From positions 1-8,110 of the forward strand of contig CALFXN010000356.1 of assembly GCA_937957815.1 (NCBI GenBank): a stretch of 8,110 bases of DNA, written 5' to 3'. Numbering within the stretch: position 1 is the first letter of the stretch; each line of letters opens with the position of its first letter. The notes under the pieces are model-generated. The model was given only the letters and a program-made list of their open reading frames with translations. It ran no database searches and was not told the DNA's origin. This DNA comes from an uncultured Synergistales bacterium (GTDB lineage: Bacteria > Synergistota > Synergistia > Synergistales > Aminobacteriaceae). The translations under genes and the position numbers were made by a program. Shown in pieces: positions 1 through 6,329 of the stretch.

Positions 1-315
1 GGGTCGTCAACACTTTTACGGACAGAAAGTTAAGCGACAGCGACAGTGTTCCTGCAATACCATCGCGAGACGCCCAAGATCGCCGAGACATTTTCCGGGA
101 TATCGGGAATGGCCGTCGCGACAGGGACGGAATCAGAAAAAGGGAGCGGAGGATCACAGGGATCCCCGCTCCCGTTCGTCGCGATCACAATTCCCGGTGG
201 AACGCGAGTGCTTTGGCACTCGTCCACGCCCGCCATCCCGCTTCCGGTCGCCCGGTGTTCTCAGAAGGCGATATCCCGGATCGCGAAATTCCTGCCGTCA
301 CTCCCCATGTCGCTT
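1..315. other. Gene-free left edge downstream of the minus-strand operon
   Basis: No convincing gene is seen here. The region holds the 3' untranslated stretch of the DUF1036-like gene and the intrinsic terminator listed separately. Minus-strand frames beyond the terminator (30-236, and one opening at 91 and running off the left edge) are short, lack a clear ribosome binding site, and the first runs straight through the terminator hairpin. The first 35 bases start GGGTCGTCAACAC and contain TGTCAA/GGACAG-like words reminiscent of IS256-type inverted-repeat ends. There is no second end or transposase in the window to support that, so it is left unassigned. A tiny CGACAG duplication occurs at about 34-45. 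Confidence 0.5.
134..173 (-). terminator. Intrinsic terminator closing the LuxR-DUF2442-DUF1036 block
   Basis: Seen directly: arms 142-149 (GGGAGCGG) and 166-173 (CCGCTCCC) pair perfectly. After a one-base bulge (A150), 151-155 (GGATC) pairs with 161-165 (GATCC) around a five-base loop. On the minus strand the hairpin is followed immediately by TTTTTCTG (the complement of 134-141). The structure lies about 140 bases after the stop of the DUF1036-like gene, as expected for the end of that transcript. Confidence 0.8.
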
Positions 316-756
316 CTAATTGATATTCAGCTTCCAGGAGTCTCCGGTCACCTTCGCGCTGCAGTTGAAATAGACTGTCCTGAAGTTCTTCCCGTCGGGG
401 CATCCATCGTGTTCGTAATACTTGAAGGCGTTGCTGACGACATTCCGGCGCGCCCACCCTTCGCTCCTCTTGTGGACGACCTTGCCGCCGGACTCGACGT
501 AGTAGTAGATCCTCTTCTTGGGATGGTGGGGAACATTGATCGTACGCTCACCCGACGCGTCCACGATCCACCAGCCCTGACAGCACCACGAGCCCTCGTT
601 GACATCGTAATAGAGCAACGCTACCGATATCTTCTTGTCTCTGTAGTTGTCCAGGGTGACAGGGATGGCCTCCGCCGTTCGCGACATCCCCAGAACGCCA
701 AGACCGGCAAACAGTATCGCCGCGAAAATTCCAAACACCCGTCGTATCTCCGTCAT
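316..756 (-). CDS. Exported DUF1036-like protein
   Basis: This is a 146-aa protein of unknown function. Residues 1-30 form a signal peptide: Arg5-Arg6, a hydrophobic core at about 7-24, and cleavage predicted after Ala-Glu-Ala30. The mature domain would therefore lie outside the cytoplasm. It carries a W-C-C-Q-G-W-W-I-V segment (57-65), an R-I-Y-Y-Y-V strand and a C-terminal W-K-L-N-I. The pattern GWW, then a short Gly-containing turn, then YYY resembles DUF1036 as I recall it. Cysteines 58, 59, 119 and 132 could form disulfides after export. The ATG overlaps the stop of the DUF2442-like gene (ATGA), and an AGGAGGAGAG ribosome binding site sits just upstream inside that gene, so translation is probably coupled. 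The family call is moderate; the gene and its export are well supported. Confidence 0.75.
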   Translation of the reverse strand: MTEIRRVFGIFAAILFAGLGVLGMSRTAEAIPVTLDNYRDKKISVALLYYDVNEGSWCCQGWWIVDASGERTINVPHHPKKRIYYYVESGGKVVHKRSEGWARRNVVSNAFKYYEHDGCPDGKNFRTVYFNCSAKVTGDSWKLNIN

Positions 757-1004
757 TTCTCTCTCCTCCTGTCAATAAAAACCACATCCATCAGTTCGCG
801 CGCCGTTACGGTCACGCGTCCGCTCCCCCACGACACGACGTCGCCATCGGTGGTTACCGAACGGAACAGCTCCGGATTCCTGAGATCGGAATACCGCGCC
901 GTATCCAGCTTGCGGCTCATATCCACAACGATTACGCTACCGGTCTCCATTTCCACGAACAGTCTCCAGTCGTTCAACGGCACCACCGACGTGATGAAGG
1001 CCAT
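753..1004 (-). CDS. DUF2442-like small protein
   Basis: This is an 83-aa cytoplasmic protein. Its layout matches DUF2442: an N-terminal V-x-P-L-x-D-W-R-L-F-V strand (about 8-17), then E-T-G-S-V-I-V-V-D-M (20-29), then Y-S-D-L-R-N-P-E-L-F-R-S-V (38-50), then V-S-W-G-S-G ahead of a C-terminal helix. DUF2442 proteins have unknown function and are often found in toxin-antitoxin-like pairs, but no typical partner such as DUF4160 is visible. The start is supported by a purine-rich ribosome binding site (GGGAGGA) immediately before the ATG. It overlaps the DUF1036-like gene by 4 bases, indicating one operon. The last residues (DRRREK) are basic and extend a little past the conserved domain. Confidence 0.75.
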   Translation of the reverse strand: MAFITSVVPLNDWRLFVEMETGSVIVVDMSRKLDTARYSDLRNPELFRSVTTDGDVVSWGSGRVTVTARELMDVVFIDRRREK

Positions 1005-1038
1005 CCTCCCTCTCCTTCCCCCCGCGCGACGTTCTCCG

Positions 1039-1320
1039 TCAGTCGACCTTTTTTCCGAGTCCGACCGTATTTCCGTCGAAGTCGATGCGGACCGTTCCCT
1101 CGCCGAATCCCTTGTTCAGGTAGAGCGAATCGTCCGAGGCGGTATCGCCATTCCCCGGCCCGAACAGCCCACCGTGACCGGCCGTCCGCGATCCCCGCGC
1201 CGTGAAGCCTGGCGTCGCCCCGGCGCTCCACCCCGACGAAAAAAAGAACCGGCGTCCCGTTTCGCTCTGAATCAGAGGATACGGAACGCCGGTCGAACGG
1301 ACTATACTCTTCCGGGGTGG
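1039..1320 (-). pseudogene. Start-less coding-like frame between luxR-type gene and DUF2442-like gene
   Basis: In the minus frame with stop TGA at 1039-1041, the sequence reads as ordinary protein for about 85-90 codons. Examples are S-T-G-V-P-Y-P-L-I-Q-S-E-T-G-R, then G-G-L-F-G-P-G-N-G-D-T, then L-Y-L-N-K-G-F-G-E-G-T-V-R-I-D-F-D-G-N. Third positions are G/C-rich like the neighbours. There is no ATG, GTG or TTG in frame after the LuxR-type stop at 1323; the frame simply continues open back into that gene. It may be the 3' remnant of a decayed or truncated gene, or a small gene with an unusual start. The competing minus frame (974-1348) is Arg/Gly-rich and overlaps the next gene, so it is less convincing. 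I recognise no family. Confidence 0.35.
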
Positions 1321-1322
1321 TC

Positions 1323-3821
1323 TCAGGGGTGGATTTTCCGGAGCGCACCCTTCAGATTGCGGCGAGACGCGATTCCCAGCTTTCGGAAGATCGATTTCAG
1401 GTAATATTTCACGGTGTTTTCGGACAGGAAGAGCAGATCCGCGACTTCACGGTTGCTTCGGCCCTCGGTGACCAGCCGGGCTATCTCGTACTCGCGGAGG
1501 GTGAGGCCGTCAGGCCGATTTCCGCCCGGCCGCTGCCTGAGAAGCGCGTCTTTGCCCCGTGAATGCCGTTCTTTCAGGGCCAGGATTTCCGGACGCTTCT
1601 CCCTCCACGAGCGGTTCAGCGCACGCCCCAGGGTCGCACCCAGAAGGTCGGCGTTCTCCGCGAAAGGAACGATGAGTCCGTCGGGCAGCGCGAGATCCAG
1701 AGCGCGACACAACGTGTCTCCGCCCTCGTCTTCCCTTCCCATGCGGTGCTGCGTCACGGCGATGTCGATCGTCACGTACACCTCGGCCAGAAGACTCCGG
1801 TAACGCCGGGCGGCGGACAGAAATTCCTCCGAGCGCAACAAAAGCTCCCGCTCCCGCCCGGTCAGCAGCAGCAGACGTCCGTAGATCATGCAGGCGAACG
1901 GGAGCGCCGGAGAGAGCGTTTTCAGGAAATCGCCGCTGCGAAGCCATTCCGGGACGCCATCCGGTTCGTCGAGCAGAACGGCCATGAATCCCGTCGCCAT
2001 GTCGGCGATGCGCCGGGAGAGCGCATACGCGGAGTTGTGGGCGTTGCGCTCCATGAGGGATCTGCCCGCGTCCCTGGCCGCGGCATCGCCCCGCAACAGG
2101 GCGATCCGCTGGAGCAGGAACGTCGCGCAGATGTACAGACTGTCCTGACTGCACCGCCTGGTGACGTCGAGCGCCTTCAGGGCCAGGGGCTCCGCGTCGT
2201 TGTCGCATCCGCGGTGGAACAGGGTTTCCGCGCGAAAGAGCAGATCGGCTCCGCTGCCGTTTCCCAAGGTCAGCGCATTGTAGCGGGGGATCCAGTAATC
2301 CATCTGTCCGATCTCGGAGTCCATCTTCCCGCAGGCGCTGTGGTACATTCCGAGAACGGACGGCCACCCGAAGGTCCACGGAGAGTCCGGACGGAAGAGG
2401 GTACTGTGCGTTTCGAGCAGCTCGAAGGCGCGCTGATGTCCCCTCCCCATACCCTCGATATCGTTGTAGAAACCGAAGGAGGCCGCCAGGGAAAGTTCTC
2501 CGAGAAGGGCGCGACGCTTCTCCTCTTCCATGTCGCAGGTCTCCAGGAGCTCCTTCATTTCGCTGCAAAGCCGTCCGTAGAGCGCCATATCCCCCAGGGT
2601 GAAGGCTTCGAAGGCGATGGAAATCATCGTGAAGGCGTGGTCGCGCCGGAGATCCGGGGGCGCGTTGTCCACGACGTCGCGCAGGATCGCCAGCATCCGC
2701 CCGGGGCTGGAGTCCAGTATGGCCCGGCTCATGTCGGCGCAATGGAGGTCCAGGGACAGGATCGCCGGAAAATCCCTCAGGCGGTGGAAGAAATTCAGCG
2801 CCTGCGTCTTCTCGCCCCGACCCGCGCACCATTCTCCGGCCCGATGAAGGATCTCCCGGCGCAGCGGCTCCGGCTCCTCCGAAAGAGCCGAGCGCACGAA
2901 GTCCCACAGGATCGTGTGGGGGAAATATCGTCGGCTCGCGATATCGTAGCGGATGAACATCCCGTGGTTCAGGCGTTCGGCGAGCGTCTCCGGAAGGATG
3001 TCCACTCCGAGGAGGAAGCACGCCTGGTGGACGGTGAAGTTGTCGAAGGGCGAGAGCCGGAAGATCGCGTTCCGTTCCTCCCGGGAGAGCCCCCGCCAAA
3101 ACAGCTCGTTCACGAGATCGTATATGCTCGACTTCCGCTCGAAGGAGCCCGTGCGGACAAAGCTTTCGAGCTGGAGATACAGGGCGGCGATCCACCCCTC
3201 GGAGTAGCTGTGGAGCCGGCGCATCTGCTCCGAATCGAGCTCCACCCCGGCCATGCGGTAGTACTCCCCGATCTCTTCCGCATTCAGGCAGAGATCCTCG
3301 TTCTCGATCCGGAGAACGTCCGAGTTGCTCAGGACGGCCAGTCCGCGGGACGGGAGCTGCTGCGTGAGGACGACGATCCTGAGTCCCTCGCCGCCGTGAT
3401 CGACGAAGGCTCTCCAGACGGACGCGGGAAGGCTTTTCTGGATGAACTGGAAGTTGTCGCAGACGAGGTAGGTCTCGGTGTCGCACCGGAGATCCATCAG
3501 GACCTGGGCGACCTCTCCCTGGTTTTCTTCGACGGGGAGGCCGAGCCGCAACAGGCGCGCTCCCGCGCGGGGATCGATCGCGTCGATCTCGCGGCACAGG
3601 CGCAGCCATCCCGATGTGTGGGGTTCTTCGCTGGCCACGAACCATCGAATCACGTTCCCCTTCATTCCGGGGGTTCCGAAATGGTCCTGAATGGCCGTAG
3701 TCTTGCCCGCTCCGGACGGAGCCTCGACGAAGGTGGTGCGGAATTCCCGGATCCGTTGCAGCCTGTCCCTCAGCCGATCCGAACAGTAGTGAACCTGGGG
3801 ACGGTATTCCTGCGAAACGAT
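1323..3821 (-). CDS. MalT/LAL-type LuxR-family ATP-dependent transcriptional regulator
   Basis: This is a large signal-transduction ATPase with a C-terminal DNA-binding domain, about 832 aa from the proposed start, typical of the LAL (MalT-like) family. Numbered from that start, Walker A is A-P-S-G-A-G-K-T-T at 34-42. A Walker B-like T-Y-L-V-C-D-N ends at about Asp122. The middle is a helical, TPR-like region, and a LuxR helix-turn-helix lies at about 772-825 (L-T-L-R-E-Y-E-I-A-R-L-V ... S-N-R-E-V-A-D-L-L-F-L-S-E-N-T-V-K). The first ATG (3663-3665) lies after Walker A and would remove it. Upstream the frame has no ATG, GTG or TTG before a stop at 3891-3893, so the AUC at 3819-3821, seven bases after AGAGGTG, is the best start. 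The family usually binds an inducer and activates transcription; the inducer here is unknown. Confidence 0.85.
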   Translation of the reverse strand: MVSQEYRPQVHYCSDRLRDRLQRIREFRTTFVEAPSGAGKTTAIQDHFGTPGMKGNVIRWFVASEEPHTSGWLRLCREIDAIDPRAGARLLRLGLPVEENQGEVAQVLMDLRCDTETYLVCDNFQFIQKSLPASVWRAFVDHGGEGLRIVVLTQQLPSRGLAVLSNSDVLRIENEDLCLNAEEIGEYYRMAGVELDSEQMRRLHSYSEGWIAALYLQLESFVRTGSFERKSSIYDLVNELFWRGLSREERNAIFRLSPFDNFTVHQACFLLGVDILPETLAERLNHGMFIRYDIASRRYFPHTILWDFVRSALSEEPEPLRREILHRAGEWCAGRGEKTQALNFFHRLRDFPAILSLDLHCADMSRAILDSSPGRMLAILRDVVDNAPPDLRRDHAFTMISIAFEAFTLGDMALYGRLCSEMKELLETCDMEEEKRRALLGELSLAASFGFYNDIEGMGRGHQRAFELLETHSTLFRPDSPWTFGWPSVLGMYHSACGKMDSEIGQMDYWIPRYNALTLGNGSGADLLFRAETLFHRGCDNDAEPLALKALDVTRRCSQDSLYICATFLLQRIALLRGDAAARDAGRSLMERNAHNSAYALSRRIADMATGFMAVLLDEPDGVPEWLRSGDFLKTLSPALPFACMIYGRLLLLTGRERELLLRSEEFLSAARRYRSLLAEVYVTIDIAVTQHRMGREDEGGDTLCRALDLALPDGLIVPFAENADLLGATLGRALNRSWREKRPEILALKERHSRGKDALLRQRPGGNRPDGLTLREYEIARLVTEGRSNREVADLLFLSENTVKYYLKSIFRKLGIASRRNLKGALRKIHP

Positions 3822-3839
3822 TTTCGGACACCTCTCCTT
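3819..3839 (-). promoter_or_regulatory. Shine-Dalgarno and probable AUC initiation codon of the LuxR-type gene
   Basis: On the minus strand AAGGAGAGGTG (3839-3829) is followed by seven bases and then ATC (3819-3821). From there the frame reads I-V-S-Q-E-Y-R-P-Q-V-H-Y and continues through Walker A without interruption. A GTG overlaps the ribosome binding site (3829-3831), but it is in a different frame that does not encode the regulator. AUC starts are very rare; a sequencing error of ATG to ATC or a nearby frameshift are the alternatives. Confidence 0.55.
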
Positions 3840-3889
3840 CTTGCGTACAGGGATTGCCCGGCGCGGAAGTACGCGATAGTCCGAAAAGG

Positions 3890-3898
3890 ATCATACCA
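3890..3898 (-). promoter_or_regulatory. Candidate extended -10 promoter for the LuxR-type gene
   Basis: The minus strand reads TGGTATGAT: an extended -10 (TG, one base, then TATGAT, 5 of 6 matches to TATAAT). No good -35 box sits 16-18 bases upstream, which extended -10 promoters can tolerate. Transcription would begin near 3883, giving a leader of about 60 bases to the AUC codon. It also places the ATG at 3894 (another frame) inside the -10, arguing against that ATG as the start. Confidence 0.4.
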
Positions 3899-3971
3899 TA
3901 AACCCGGAATGCGACCCCGTCATCGAAAAAAAGCGGGAGTCGTGCGGCGGAACGCGAACGGAAACGTCAGG

Positions 3972-4661
3972 TCAGATATCCAGTGGGACCTTGAAAATAT
4001 CGAGCCACACGGAAGTGATGTGTTCGATCATCGCTTCCCGGGCACAGTGGGGATTGCGTTCCCTGAGGCACGAAAGAATTCCGATGTGATTCCGCAGGAG
4101 ATTTTTCGATCCCTCGACGCTCCACTTGAAATAGAACTCCCGCTGTACGGAAATCTCGTCGTGTATCGAACTCCACATCCGTTCGAGCAACGCATGCCGC
4201 GCGATCCGGACCAGACCGCCGTGGAAACGGATGTGCGCCTGATACCGCATCGCGGGGTCAGGCGTATCGCACAACAGGGGTTCGAGTTCCTCGAACTCCT
4301 TTTCCGTGCCTCTCGCGGCCGCGTAGTAGGCGATCTGCCCTTCGACAAGGCATCTGGTTTCCATAAGCTCCTTGAAATTGACGTCCTCGAAAATGTATTC
4401 CTGCTTCCGGGCAAAGCGCAACAGATCCCTCGCGTTCTCCGAAAGGAAGGTTCCGCTGCCGGGTTTCGTCTCGACGATACGGCGACTCGCCAATACCTTT
4501 ATCGCTTCCCTGATGCAATTCCTGCTTACGTCGAACTGACCGGCCAACGCTATTTCCCCTGGAATCCTCGTCCCGGGGGACCATTCTCCGGTCTCGATGG
4601 CGTCGTAAAGCTGGGCGAGGATGTTTTCATGAAGCGTTGTGCGCGCGACGGCTTTGAACAT
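3972..4661 (-). CDS. GntR-family (FCD/FadR-type) transcriptional regulator
   Basis: This 229-aa one-component regulator acts in the cytoplasm on DNA and is full length for the FCD subfamily. Residues about 8-72 form the GntR winged helix: L-Y-D-A-I-E-T-G-E-W-S-P-G-T-R-I-P, then V-S-R-N-C-I-R-E-A-I-K-V-L, then the wing K-P-G-S-G-T-F-L. Residues about 95-225 are the all-helical FCD ligand domain, with R-F-H-G-G-L, N-H-I-G-I-L and I-E-H-I supplying the expected metal/ligand histidines. FCD regulators generally sense small carboxylates or amino acids, fitting a neighbour that handles opines or amino acids. The ATG is preceded by GAGAGG nine bases upstream. It has its own promoter and is separated from the opine-dehydrogenase gene by a terminator, so it is probably autoregulated and acts on the adjacent catabolic genes; that role is inferred from position only. 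Confidence 0.9.
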   Translation of the reverse strand: MFKAVARTTLHENILAQLYDAIETGEWSPGTRIPGEIALAGQFDVSRNCIREAIKVLASRRIVETKPGSGTFLSENARDLLRFARKQEYIFEDVNFKELMETRCLVEGQIAYYAAARGTEKEFEELEPLLCDTPDPAMRYQAHIRFHGGLVRIARHALLERMWSSIHDEISVQREFYFKWSVEGSKNLLRNHIGILSCLRERNPHCAREAMIEHITSVWLDIFKVPLDI

Positions 4662-4671
4662 CGGATATCCT

Positions 4672-4730
4672 CTCTTCTGTCGAGAGATCTGGAGCGGGAA
4701 TCGAGGATATATAAAAAATACTCTTCTGTC
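4672..4730 (-). repeat. Two direct copies of GACAGAAGAG flanking the gntR promoter start region
   Basis: The minus strand has GACAGAAGAG at 4721-4730 (overlapping the end of the -35 box) and again at 4672-4681 (between the predicted transcription start and the ribosome binding site). The copies are 49 bases apart, start to start. Two identical 10-mers bracketing a promoter are plausible operator half-sites for autoregulation, but direct repeats are not the classic inverted GntR operator. Confidence 0.4.
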
Positions 4731-4732
4731 AA
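4704..4732 (-). promoter_or_regulatory. Sigma70-like promoter of the gntR-family gene
   Basis: On the minus strand the -35 is an exact TTGACA (4727-4732), then a 17-base AT-rich spacer, then TATCCT (4704-4709, 4 of 6 matches). An overlapping TATATA gives an alternative -10 with a 15-base spacer. Transcription from about 4697 would leave a leader of about 36 bases before the ATG at 4661. Confidence 0.65.
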
Positions 4733-4753
4733 CCTGCTTTGCCGAATTGCCAA

Positions 4754-4769
4754 CAATGAAGCCTCATTG
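4754..4769. promoter_or_regulatory. Interrupted palindrome upstream of the gntR promoter, candidate operator
   Basis: CAATGA (4754-4759) and TCATTG (4764-4769) form a perfect 6-bp inverted repeat with a 4-base spacer, about 21 bases upstream of the -35 box. It lies between the terminator of the opine-dehydrogenase gene and the gntR promoter, so it belongs to the gntR control region. GntR dimers bind short inverted repeats; which protein binds here is unknown. Confidence 0.35.
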
Positions 4770-4784
4770 ATAATTCTAATATAT

Positions 4785-4823
4785 AAAAAAACAATACGCA
4801 GCGTTATGCCGCGTATTGTTTTT
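4785..4823 (-). terminator. Intrinsic terminator after the opine-dehydrogenase gene
   Basis: ACAATACGC (4791-4799) pairs with GCGTATTGT (4811-4819) around an 11-base loop, and the stem can be lengthened by A:T pairs to 4787 and 4823. On the minus strand it is followed by a run of T (complement of 4785-4790), beginning about 20 bases after the stop codon at 4844. The plus-strand side also has a T run, so it could work in both directions. Confidence 0.85.
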
Positions 4824-4843
4824 AATTTATAAATATAAAAAAA

Positions 4844-5941
4844 TTATTTACTACTCTCAATTATATCATCGATACTAAAATTTTGTATGCCTAATTTCTC
4901 AAGCGTCGTACCGCTGGAGAAATAGTCGACGCCATGAAGAAACGACGCCAATCCTACGACCAATTCCGCGATGGGGAGAGCGATTCCCGCTTTCGCCGCA
5001 AGCTGGACGAACGGGACGACGACGCCGGGGACATCTTCCGTTATGTAGCGACTTTTTATGCTCTGGCCAACCAAATCGAAATAGGGCGATTCCCCGCTAT
5101 GCACATATTCATAAATATCAGCCGCGTCGTTCGTGCCGTAGTACATTTTTATTTGCGACAAACATTCCTGGAGTCTCAACCCGATTCCCGAGCCGGCTTT
5201 GACGCGCTCGATATCCATCGACTTCATCCGTTCCGATATTTCCGGCGTTATGCCGTCTATATAATGGCGGAATGTCTTTGAATTTAACTCAATCGCACCA
5301 AAATTCAAAAGCACGGGGAGCGGATGCAGCGTATAGTTGATATTATCGCAATCGATCGAAAGAAGACTGTCGGACGCAATGTATTCCACATAGCCGTCAA
5401 AAACATCGTTCATAACTTCTCGTACATATTCAGAGAATGAAAATGGCGAAGTTGCGATTTGAAGCTTCAGCTTCCTTTTATATACGGTGACCGTGTCGAA
5501 TCCGGATATTCTGCACGCATACGGCATCGAGGCCGTTTCGGATATCGTTATCTTTCTGGAGACGCCGGCCTCGCGCATGATCTTCCTGAGCCTGAAGCCG
5601 GCGAAGTTCCCGGGGACCACCACGACGTTCTGTCCGTCCCGGAGGTGCGGGATCATTTTGCGGAAGATCGGTTCGTGCGCAAACGACGGCACGACGATCA
5701 GGACGAAATCGGCTCCCTTCATGGCTTCGTCGATCTTCATCGTGACGTTCGCGAGTCTGCCTCCGAGATTCATGTCTCCGCAGAGGCGGATTTCCGGACG
5801 TGCGACAAGTTTCCTGAAATCGTCGGTCGCTTCGAGGGGCTCCCACATCGTTACGGAGTACCCTTTCGCCGCTATTTGTGCACACCAGGCACGTGCGCCG
5901 TTTCCGCTTCCCAGCACCGCGAATGTGCATTCATGTTTCAT
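4844..5941 (-). CDS. NAD(P)-dependent opine dehydrogenase family (octopine/nopaline dehydrogenase-like)
   Basis: This 365-aa cytosolic enzyme belongs to a family that reversibly joins an amino acid and a 2-oxo acid to an opine with NAD(P)H. The Rossmann motif is V-L-G-S-G-N-G-A-R-A (9-18), with Glu34 ending the second strand (possibly an NAD preference). The second domain has the opine signature N-x-x-x-H-P (Asn202, His206, Pro207), Asn213, and R-Y-I-T-E-D-V-P (298-305). His206 and Asp303 match the catalytic His/Asp pair as I recall it. Length is normal and no key residue is missing. The gene starts 33 bp after grdX, behind GAGGTG ten bases before the ATG, and ends at its own terminator. Its 3' end is AT-richer than the grd genes, perhaps a separate acquisition. 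In a Grd operon it may make or break an N-carboxyalkyl amino acid. The substrate cannot be read from sequence. Confidence 0.88.
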   Translation of the reverse strand: MKHECTFAVLGSGNGARAWCAQIAAKGYSVTMWEPLEATDDFRKLVARPEIRLCGDMNLGGRLANVTMKIDEAMKGADFVLIVVPSFAHEPIFRKMIPHLRDGQNVVVVPGNFAGFRLRKIMREAGVSRKITISETASMPYACRISGFDTVTVYKRKLKLQIATSPFSFSEYVREVMNDVFDGYVEYIASDSLLSIDCDNINYTLHPLPVLLNFGAIELNSKTFRHYIDGITPEISERMKSMDIERVKAGSGIGLRLQECLSQIKMYYGTNDAADIYEYVHSGESPYFDLVGQSIKSRYITEDVPGVVVPFVQLAAKAGIALPIAELVVGLASFLHGVDYFSSGTTLEKLGIQNFSIDDIIESSK

Positions 5942-5960
5942 TTTGCATTTTCACCTCTAT

Positions 5961-5989
5961 AATATAAAATTATGTTATATATTTAGCAA
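5961..5989 (-). promoter_or_regulatory. Possible internal promoter before the opine-dehydrogenase gene
   Basis: On the minus strand TTGCTA (5984-5989, 4 of 6) is followed 17 bases later by TATATT (5961-5966, 5 of 6). It overlaps the end of grdX in an AT-rich pocket, so chance matches are likely. The start would fall very close to the ribosome binding site. No terminator separates grdX from this gene, so cotranscription with the grd genes is also possible. Confidence 0.3.
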
Positions 5990-6325
5990 AACAGATTCTA
6001 AAAGATCCGAATCGATGAGCGCGTAGTCGTTACCCGATTGTGTCGAGGTATCGATACGGCTCTCGCGAACGCGCTCGAGCGCGTCTTCTATGCATTCCAC
6101 GTCGGCGCCCCTGATCTCGTTCGTCCGCGGACCCAAAACGACCGAACGGTACGGGTTCCGGCACAGTCGCGCGTTGCCGGCAAGCGGATGCGCGGGCAGG
6201 GCGTATCCGACATGGACTCTGCCGCGCACGAACGAAAGGACATCGAACGAGGATCCTTCCACCCGGGTGCAGTGTGGATAACGCTTCCACACCAGTGGAT
6301 TGTTCGAAACGATCTCGGCAACCAT
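5975..6325 (-). CDS. grdX: GrdX family protein
   Basis: This 116-aa protein matches the small GrdX family found in glycine/sarcosine/betaine reductase operons; its biochemical function is unknown. Seen: an N-terminal S-N-N-P-L-V (7-12), S-S-F-D-V-L (25-30), V-R-G-R-V-H-V-G-Y (33-41), then H-P-L-A-G (46-50) and N-P-Y-R-S-V (57-62). The family, as I recall it, reads NNP-V ... VL..VRD.iH.GH.LL.HPL.GSvKPNeTPYkSV, so this copy keeps the frame but has drifted: Gly35 for Asp, Tyr41 for His, and ARLCR for the SVKPN stretch. The ATG lies 4 bases after the grdB stop, with only a weak ribosome binding site inside grdB, pointing to translational coupling. Its C-terminus is acidic and ends in LLNI. Confidence 0.85.
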   Translation of the reverse strand: MVAEIVSNNPLVWKRYPHCTRVEGSSFDVLSFVRGRVHVGYALPAHPLAGNARLCRNPYRSVVLGPRTNEIRGADVECIEDALERVRESRIDTSTQSGNDYALIDSDLLESVLLNI

Positions 6326-6329
6326 TGGA

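Noticed and set aside
46..1404. 452-aa plus-strand frame
   Set aside because: It is antisense to the DUF1036-like and DUF2442-like genes and the terminator hairpin, and shows no recognisable domain or ribosome binding site.
1510..3894. 794-aa minus-strand frame overlapping the LuxR-type gene
   Set aside because: Its translation is Arg/Pro/Gly-rich shadow sequence, its ATG sits inside the predicted -10, and the true Walker A and HTH motifs are in the other frame.
3925..3970. T-run after GC-rich sequence as a terminator for the gntR gene
   Set aside because: The minus strand has seven T near 3925-3931, but the preceding bases form no stem longer than about 3 bp.
1563..4832. 1089-aa open frame on the plus strand
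   Set aside because: It runs antisense to the LuxR-type and GntR genes, which have clear domains. Lack of stops reflects GC-rich codons on the other strand; the translation shows no domain and passes through a terminator and promoter.
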